Origin: Sporosarcina koreensis
GTDB lineage: Bacteria; Bacillota; Bacilli; Bacillales_A; Planococcaceae
Assembly: GCF_000826145.2 (NCBI RefSeq)
Contig: NZ_LN651334.1
Location: forward strand, 36,507 to 100,506
DNA: 64,000 nucleotides
Direction of reading: 5' to 3'
This document shows, piece by piece, positions 59,088 to 64,000 of the stretch. Numbering within the stretch: the stretch's first letter is position 1; every line of letters begins with the position of its first letter. The notes under the pieces were generated by a model. It was not told the origin of the DNA and made no database searches. It saw only the letters and a program-made list of their open reading frames with translations. Position numbers and translations under genes: made by a program.

Positions 59088-60014
59088 ATGAAAAACATTG
59101 GAAATTCAGTAGCGGATCTGGTCGGCCGGACGCCTTTGGTCAAGCTGAACCGTCTGGTGGGACCTGATGACGCAGATGTCTATTTGAAATTGGAGTATTT
59201 CAATCCGGGCTCCAGTGTCAAGGACCGGATCGCACTTGCGATGATTGAGGCAGCGGAACAGTCGGGAGAATTGAAGGAAGGCGGAACGCTGATCGAGCCG
59301 ACGAGCGGCAATACCGGAATCGGGCTGGCGATGATTGCTGCAGCGAAAGGCTACAAAGCTGTCCTCGTCATGCCGGATACGATGAGTCTCGAGCGGCGCA
59401 ACCTGCTGCGCGCATACGGAGCCGAGCTGGTTCTCACACCTGGCGCCGAAGGGATGAAAGGCGCCATTGCCAAAGCGGAGCAGCTGGCTGAGGAAAAGGG
59501 CTGGTTCCTTCCGCAGCAATTCAACAACGAGGCGAATCCGGAAGTCCACCGTCTGACGACAGGACCTGAAATTGCTGATGCACTGGAACAGGTCGATGCA
59601 TTCGTTTCAGCGGTCGGCACAGGCGGAACAATCACAGGTGTCGGCAGTGTGCTGAAAGAGCGTTTCCCCGGTGTGAAGATCATCGCCGTGGAGCCGACCG
59701 ACTCGGCAGTGCTGTCCGGAGGGAAGCCGGGCCCCCACAAAATTCAGGGGATCGGTGCCGGCTTCGTGCCCAAAGTGCTCGATACAGACATTTACGATGA
59801 CATCACGCAAGTCACGAACGATGAATCGTATCAATATGCCCGGAGACTTGCGAAAGAGGAAGGGATTCTCGGAGGGGTTTCATCAGGAGCGGCCGTGTTT
59901 GCAGCCCTGAAAGCGGCACGGGAACTCGGCAAAGGAAAAACCGTCGTTGCGATTCTTCCGTCAAATGGCGAACGGTATTTGAGTACACCGCTCTATCAAT
60001 TCGAAGAAGAATAA
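59088..60014 (+). CDS. cysK: Cysteine synthase A (O-acetylserine thiol-lyase)
   Basis: The 308-residue PLP enzyme makes cysteine from O-acetylserine and sulfide. It shows the PLP lysine in [46 protein letters not shown] and [15 protein letters not shown] 59088 follows tggagtg and gives the family N-terminus. It has its own promoter and terminator. Confidence 0.97.
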   Translation: MKNIGNSVADLVGRTPLVKLNRLVGPDDADVYLKLEYFNPGSSVKDRIALAMIEAAEQSGELKEGGTLIEPTSGNTGIGLAMIAAAKGYKAVLVMPDTMSLERRNLLRAYGAELVLTPGAEGMKGAIAKAEQLAEEKGWFLPQQFNNEANPEVHRLTTGPEIADALEQVDAFVSAVGTGGTITGVGSVLKERFPGVKIIAVEPTDSAVLSGGKPGPHKIQGIGAGFVPKVLDTDIYDDITQVTNDESYQYARRLAKEEGILGGVSSGAAVFAALKAARELGKGKTVVAILPSNGERYLSTPLYQFEEE

Positions 60015-60023
60015 GGTATACGG

Positions 60024-60057
60024 GAAAAGGGGGGAGCGGACTGCTTCCCCCTTTTTG
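60024..60057 (+). terminator. Terminator after cysK
   Basis: AAGGGGGGAGC pairs with GCTTCCCCCTT around a 5-base loop, followed by TTTTG. Confidence 0.88.
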
Positions 60058-60133
60058 TGCATTTCATTAGAAAAAGCGGCAGGCAGCCAGTAAACTGGGG
60101 AGTACGAGTGTAGACAGACGGGAGAGGAACCGC

Positions 60134-60985
60134 ATGAGATTGCAACATGCAAAGAAGATCTATCAGCTTGGGGATACCTTCATCGATTTCCAGAACGAAA
60201 CGGTCGTTATGGGCATACTGAACGTAACGCCGGATTCGTTCTCGGACGGCGGCCGCTACAGCCGGACGGACGCGGCGCTGCGGCATGCGGAAGAAATGGT
60301 TGCTGCCGGTGCGAAGATCATCGACATCGGCGGGGAATCGACGCGCCCGGGCCACACACCTGTGCCGCTTGAGGAAGAGCTGGCCCGCACGATCCCGATC
60401 ATCGAGGCGCTTAGCGCGGAATTCGGCTGTGCATTGTCGATCGATACATACAAAGCGGATGTGGCGGAAGCGGCCCTCGCAGCAGGCGCCCATATCATCA
60501 ACGACGTCTGGGGGGCGAAACGGGAACCCAGGATTGCTGAAGTGGCGGCAGCCTGCGATGCGCCGATCATCCTGATGCATAACCGTGAACAAGCTGTCTA
60601 TGATGGGGAGCTGGGTGATGAACTGATTACGGATATGGAAGAAAGTATTGCGATTGCGGAACAGGCGGGAGTGGAGGCCGGAAACATCTGGCTCGATCCG
60701 GGTATCGGATTCGCAAAAGACGTCCGGCAGAACATCGAAGCGATGCAGAGTCTCGGCCGGTTGTCGGAACTCGGCTACCCGGTGCTGCTCGGGACATCGA
60801 AAAAGTCTCTGGTCGGCCGTGTCCTTGATCTGCCTGTCGATCAGCGGTTGGAAGGGACGGGGGCGACTGTCTGCTACGGCGTCGAACACGGCTGCCATAT
60901 TGTCCGGGTGCATGACGTGGAACCGATTGCCCGGATGGTCAGAATGATGGATGTGCTGACAGGAAAACAGCATTATACCGAGTGA
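60134..60985 (+). CDS. folP: Dihydropteroate synthase
   Basis: The 283-residue TIM-barrel enzyme joins para-aminobenzoate to the pterin diphosphate. It shows VMGILNVTPDSFSDGGRYSR, IDIGGESTRPGHTPV and the C-terminal KKSLVG and HIVRVHDV motifs. ATG 60134 follows ggagaggaacc. The p-aminobenzoate genes pabB, pabA and pabC, which precede it in B. subtilis, are not here. Confidence 0.95.
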   Translation: MRLQHAKKIYQLGDTFIDFQNETVVMGILNVTPDSFSDGGRYSRTDAALRHAEEMVAAGAKIIDIGGESTRPGHTPVPLEEELARTIPIIEALSAEFGCALSIDTYKADVAEAALAAGAHIINDVWGAKREPRIAEVAAACDAPIILMHNREQAVYDGELGDELITDMEESIAIAEQAGVEAGNIWLDPGIGFAKDVRQNIEAMQSLGRLSELGYPVLLGTSKKSLVGRVLDLPVDQRLEGTGATVCYGVEHGCHIVRVHDVEPIARMVRMMDVLTGKQHYTE

Positions 60986-61001
60986 GAAGGGGGCGGAACG
61001 A

Positions 61002-61370
61002 TTGGACTTCATTCATATAAACGAAATGCAGTTCTACGGCTATCATGGCGCGCTGGCAGAAGAGACGGTTCTCGGCCAGCGGTTCACCATATCGGTGACA
61101 CTGGCTGCGGATCTGCAGCAGGCAGGCAGGACGGATGATCTCTCCGCGACAGTGAACTATGCAGAGGTCTACGAGACGGTCCGCAGTATTGCGGAAGGTG
61201 AGCCGGTGAAGCTGATAGAGACTGTAGCCGAGCGGGTTGCGGCAAAGCTTCTGACGGATTATCAGGAGCAGGTGAGCGGTGTGCGCGTGAAAGTCGTGAA
61301 ACCCGATCCGCCGATCCCGGGACACTATGCATCCGTGGCAGTCGAGGTCGAGAGGGGGCAGCTGCGTTGA
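61002..61370 (+). CDS. folB: Dihydroneopterin aldolase
   Basis: The 122-residue enzyme reads DFIHINEMQFYGYHGALAEE and TVNYAEVYETVRSIAEGEPV. It cleaves dihydroneopterin to 6-hydroxymethyl-dihydropterin. The start is TTG 61002 after agaagggggcgg. The stop overlaps folK by four bases (TTGA). Confidence 0.94.
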   Translation: MDFIHINEMQFYGYHGALAEETVLGQRFTISVTLAADLQQAGRTDDLSATVNYAEVYETVRSIAEGEPVKLIETVAERVAAKLLTDYQEQVSGVRVKVVKPDPPIPGHYASVAVEVERGQLR

Positions 61371-61876
61371 ATACAGCCTATCTGTCCATCGGTACAAACA
61401 TGGGAGACCGGGAAGCGAACCTGGCGCGTGCGGTGGATCTGCTGCGCGCAGCGGACGGCGTCGGGTCGGCTGTCGTCTCGTCGATCTATGAGACAGCGCC
61501 GGTCGGACTGACCGAGCAGGCGGACTTCCTCAATGTCGCTGTCCGGGTCGAGACGTCTTTGTCTGCCGGTGAGCTGCTGGAGGTGTGCCAGCGGATCGAA
61601 CAGGAGCTAGGACGCGTCCGTACAGTACGGTGGGGACCGCGGACAGCAGATCTCGACATCCTTCTGTATAATGAAGAAAGAATGGATACGGAAACACTGA
61701 CAATTCCGCATCCGCGTATGCATGAACGCGCATTTGTGCTGATACCGCTTGCAGAACTCGCTCCGGACGTGCAGGAACCCGGCAGCGGCCGCCCATATCG
61801 CGAAATGCCTGCAGCGGCGGAAGGCGGTGTCAGGCTGTGGAAAGCAGCGGATACCGGCTGGAATGGCAAAGAATGA
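61367..61876 (+). CDS. folK: 6-hydroxymethyl-7,8-dihydropterin pyrophosphokinase
   Basis: The 169-residue enzyme shows AYLSIGTNMGDREANLARAV, YETAPVGLTEQADFLNVAVR and RWGPRTADLDILLYNEERMD, the HPPK signature. TTG 61367 is the start, coupled to folB. It supplies FolP with its pterin substrate. It ends the folP-folB-folK operon. Confidence 0.95.
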   Translation: MNTAYLSIGTNMGDREANLARAVDLLRAADGVGSAVVSSIYETAPVGLTEQADFLNVAVRVETSLSAGELLEVCQRIEQELGRVRTVRWGPRTADLDILLYNEERMDTETLTIPHPRMHERAFVLIPLAELAPDVQEPGSGRPYREMPAAAEGGVRLWKAADTGWNGKE

Positions 61877-61914
61877 ACTCTGCCCCGGCACCGGATCATC
61901 TTGCGAAGGAGAGA

Positions 61915-61940
61915 CCGCTTAGCAAGCGGCTTTTTTTACG
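61915..61940 (+). terminator. Terminator after folK
   Basis: CCGCTT pairs with AAGCGG around a 3-base loop, followed by seven T's. Confidence 0.85.
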
Positions 61941-61979
61941 CAGCGGATTTGTGTACAATGGACATAGTACACGCTGTAA

Positions 61980-63518
<1,539 letters not shown>

Positions 63519-63530
63519 TCATAAAGCTAG

Positions 63531-63560
63531 GAGCATCCCGATTCCCGGGGTGCTTTTTTA
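63531..63560 (+). terminator. Terminator after lysS
   Basis: GAGCATCCCG pairs with CGGGGTGCT around a short loop, followed by TTTTTT. Confidence 0.85.
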
Positions 63561-63669
63561 TTGGCAAAAAACACTTGCATAGTTTCCGAATGCGTGGTAA
63601 ATTATTAAACGCTGCTTTTCACATAAGCCGCCGAGGAAAACGATCATCTATTTCTCATCAATTTAATTG

Positions 63670-63698
63670 TTGACATGATCGATTGTGGGTGGTATTAT
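63670..63698 (+). promoter_or_regulatory. rRNA operon promoter P1
   Basis: TTGACA (63670-63675) and TATTAT (63693-63698) are 17 bases apart in an AT-rich region. Confidence 0.85.
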
Positions 63699-63813
63699 TA
63701 AAAAGTTGCTGAAAACAACAAGCATCAATTCAACAGCGTGATAAGCGTTGAAAACTTCTTTGATGGATACTATCTCGGATGTAAATGAAATAGTAAGACA
63801 TTGAAAAAAGTTG

Positions 63814-63842
63814 TTGACAGCGAGGGTACAGGATGATATACT
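63814..63842 (+). promoter_or_regulatory. rRNA operon promoter P2
   Basis: TTGACA (63814-63819) and TATACT (63837-63842) are 17 bases apart, 144 bases downstream of P1. Both promoters are followed by the same GTTGCTGAAAACAACA sequence. Confidence 0.88.
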
Positions 63843-63848
63843 GTAAGA

Positions 63849-64000
63849 GTTGCTGAAAACAACAAATAAACAACATGAACCTTGAAAACTGAACAGCAAA
63901 ATGTCAACGAATCAACGTTTGGGAAGCCGACCCCGTCGGCGGAACAGACAAAACCAGATCAACAGATCTGATAGACATCTTAAATGATGCCAGCAAGAAT
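63849..64000 (+). other. rRNA operon leader, 16S gene beyond the window
   Basis: The leader contains CCTTGAAAACTGAACAGCAA (about 63881-63900), a phrase typical of 16S leaders in Bacillales. The window ends before any mature 16S sequence. The position after lysS matches the B. subtilis rRNA operon there. Confidence 0.8.

Noticed and set aside
63663..63899. 78-codon minus-strand ORF in the rRNA leader
   Set aside because: It lies across two rRNA promoters and the leader. The sequence is AT-rich and not gene-like.

Overview
The window comes from a spore-forming member of the Bacillota, order Bacillales. From about 13.9 kb to the end it carries, in order and nearly all on the + strand, the block that lies beside the replication origin in Bacillus subtilis: scr, dnaX, ybaB, recR, yaaL, bofA, yaaO, tmk, darA, yaaR, holB, ricT, yabA, trmN6, yazA, rsmI, abrB, metG, tatD, yabE, rnmV, rsmA, veg, sspF, ispE, purR, ridA, spoVG, glmU, prs, ctc, pth, fin, mfd, spoVT, yabM, yabN, rqcP, yabP, yabQ, divIC, yabR, tRNA-Met, spoIIE, tilS, hpt, ftsH, coaX, hslO, yacD, cysK, folP, folB, folK, lysS and an rRNA operon leader. 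Genes bofA, sspF, spoVG, spoVT, fin, yabP, yabQ and spoIIE show a sporulation programme. The core looks moderately GC-rich, which with the gene content suggests a Planococcaceae-like lineage. That placement is an inference and was not tested.

The first 13.7 kb, left of a tRNA-Ser gene, is accessory and patchy. It holds the end of a hydrolase gene, a WrbA-like flavoprotein gene broken by an amber codon, and a sigV-rsiV-polysaccharide deacetylase cluster that looks like a lysozyme-response system. Two further ECF sigma modules follow, one inside an AT-rich patch. A truncated ABC permease is then joined directly to a 5'-truncated homoserine kinase gene.

The most interesting part is 8.4-12.3 kb. 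An Rgg-type regulator gene (10397-11257, minus strand) is transcribed divergently from a 17-codon ORF (11363-11416). Its product ends DIWFIGGG and resembles streptococcal SHP pheromones, whose mature forms end like DIIIIVGG. A perfect 14-bp dyad, AGTCATTTACGACT, lies between rgg and shp. The same dyad lies upstream of a secreted protein gene (8637-9548) that is followed by an ORF for a 51-residue membrane protein. The two dyads sit 57 and 58 bp ahead of their candidate -10 boxes. I propose a peptide-pheromone circuit controlling a secreted, possibly bacteriocin-like effector with a candidate immunity protein, and perhaps a secreted papain-like hydrolase.

The core operons serve replication and repair (dnaX, holB, yabA, recR, mfd), translation and RNA maturation (metG, lysS, rsmA, rsmI, tilS, pth, rnmV, rqcP), envelope and division (glmU, divIC, ftsH, yabE), cofactor and nucleotide metabolism (ispE, prs, purR, hpt, coaX, fol genes, cysK) and sporulation. 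Readable regulatory sites include sigma-A promoters for scr, yabE, veg, glmU, yabR, abrB and rrn, a sigma-B promoter for ctc, a sigma-G promoter for spoVT, and tandem Spo0A boxes at abrB. Two intergenic spacers carry related 20-21-bp tandem arrays.
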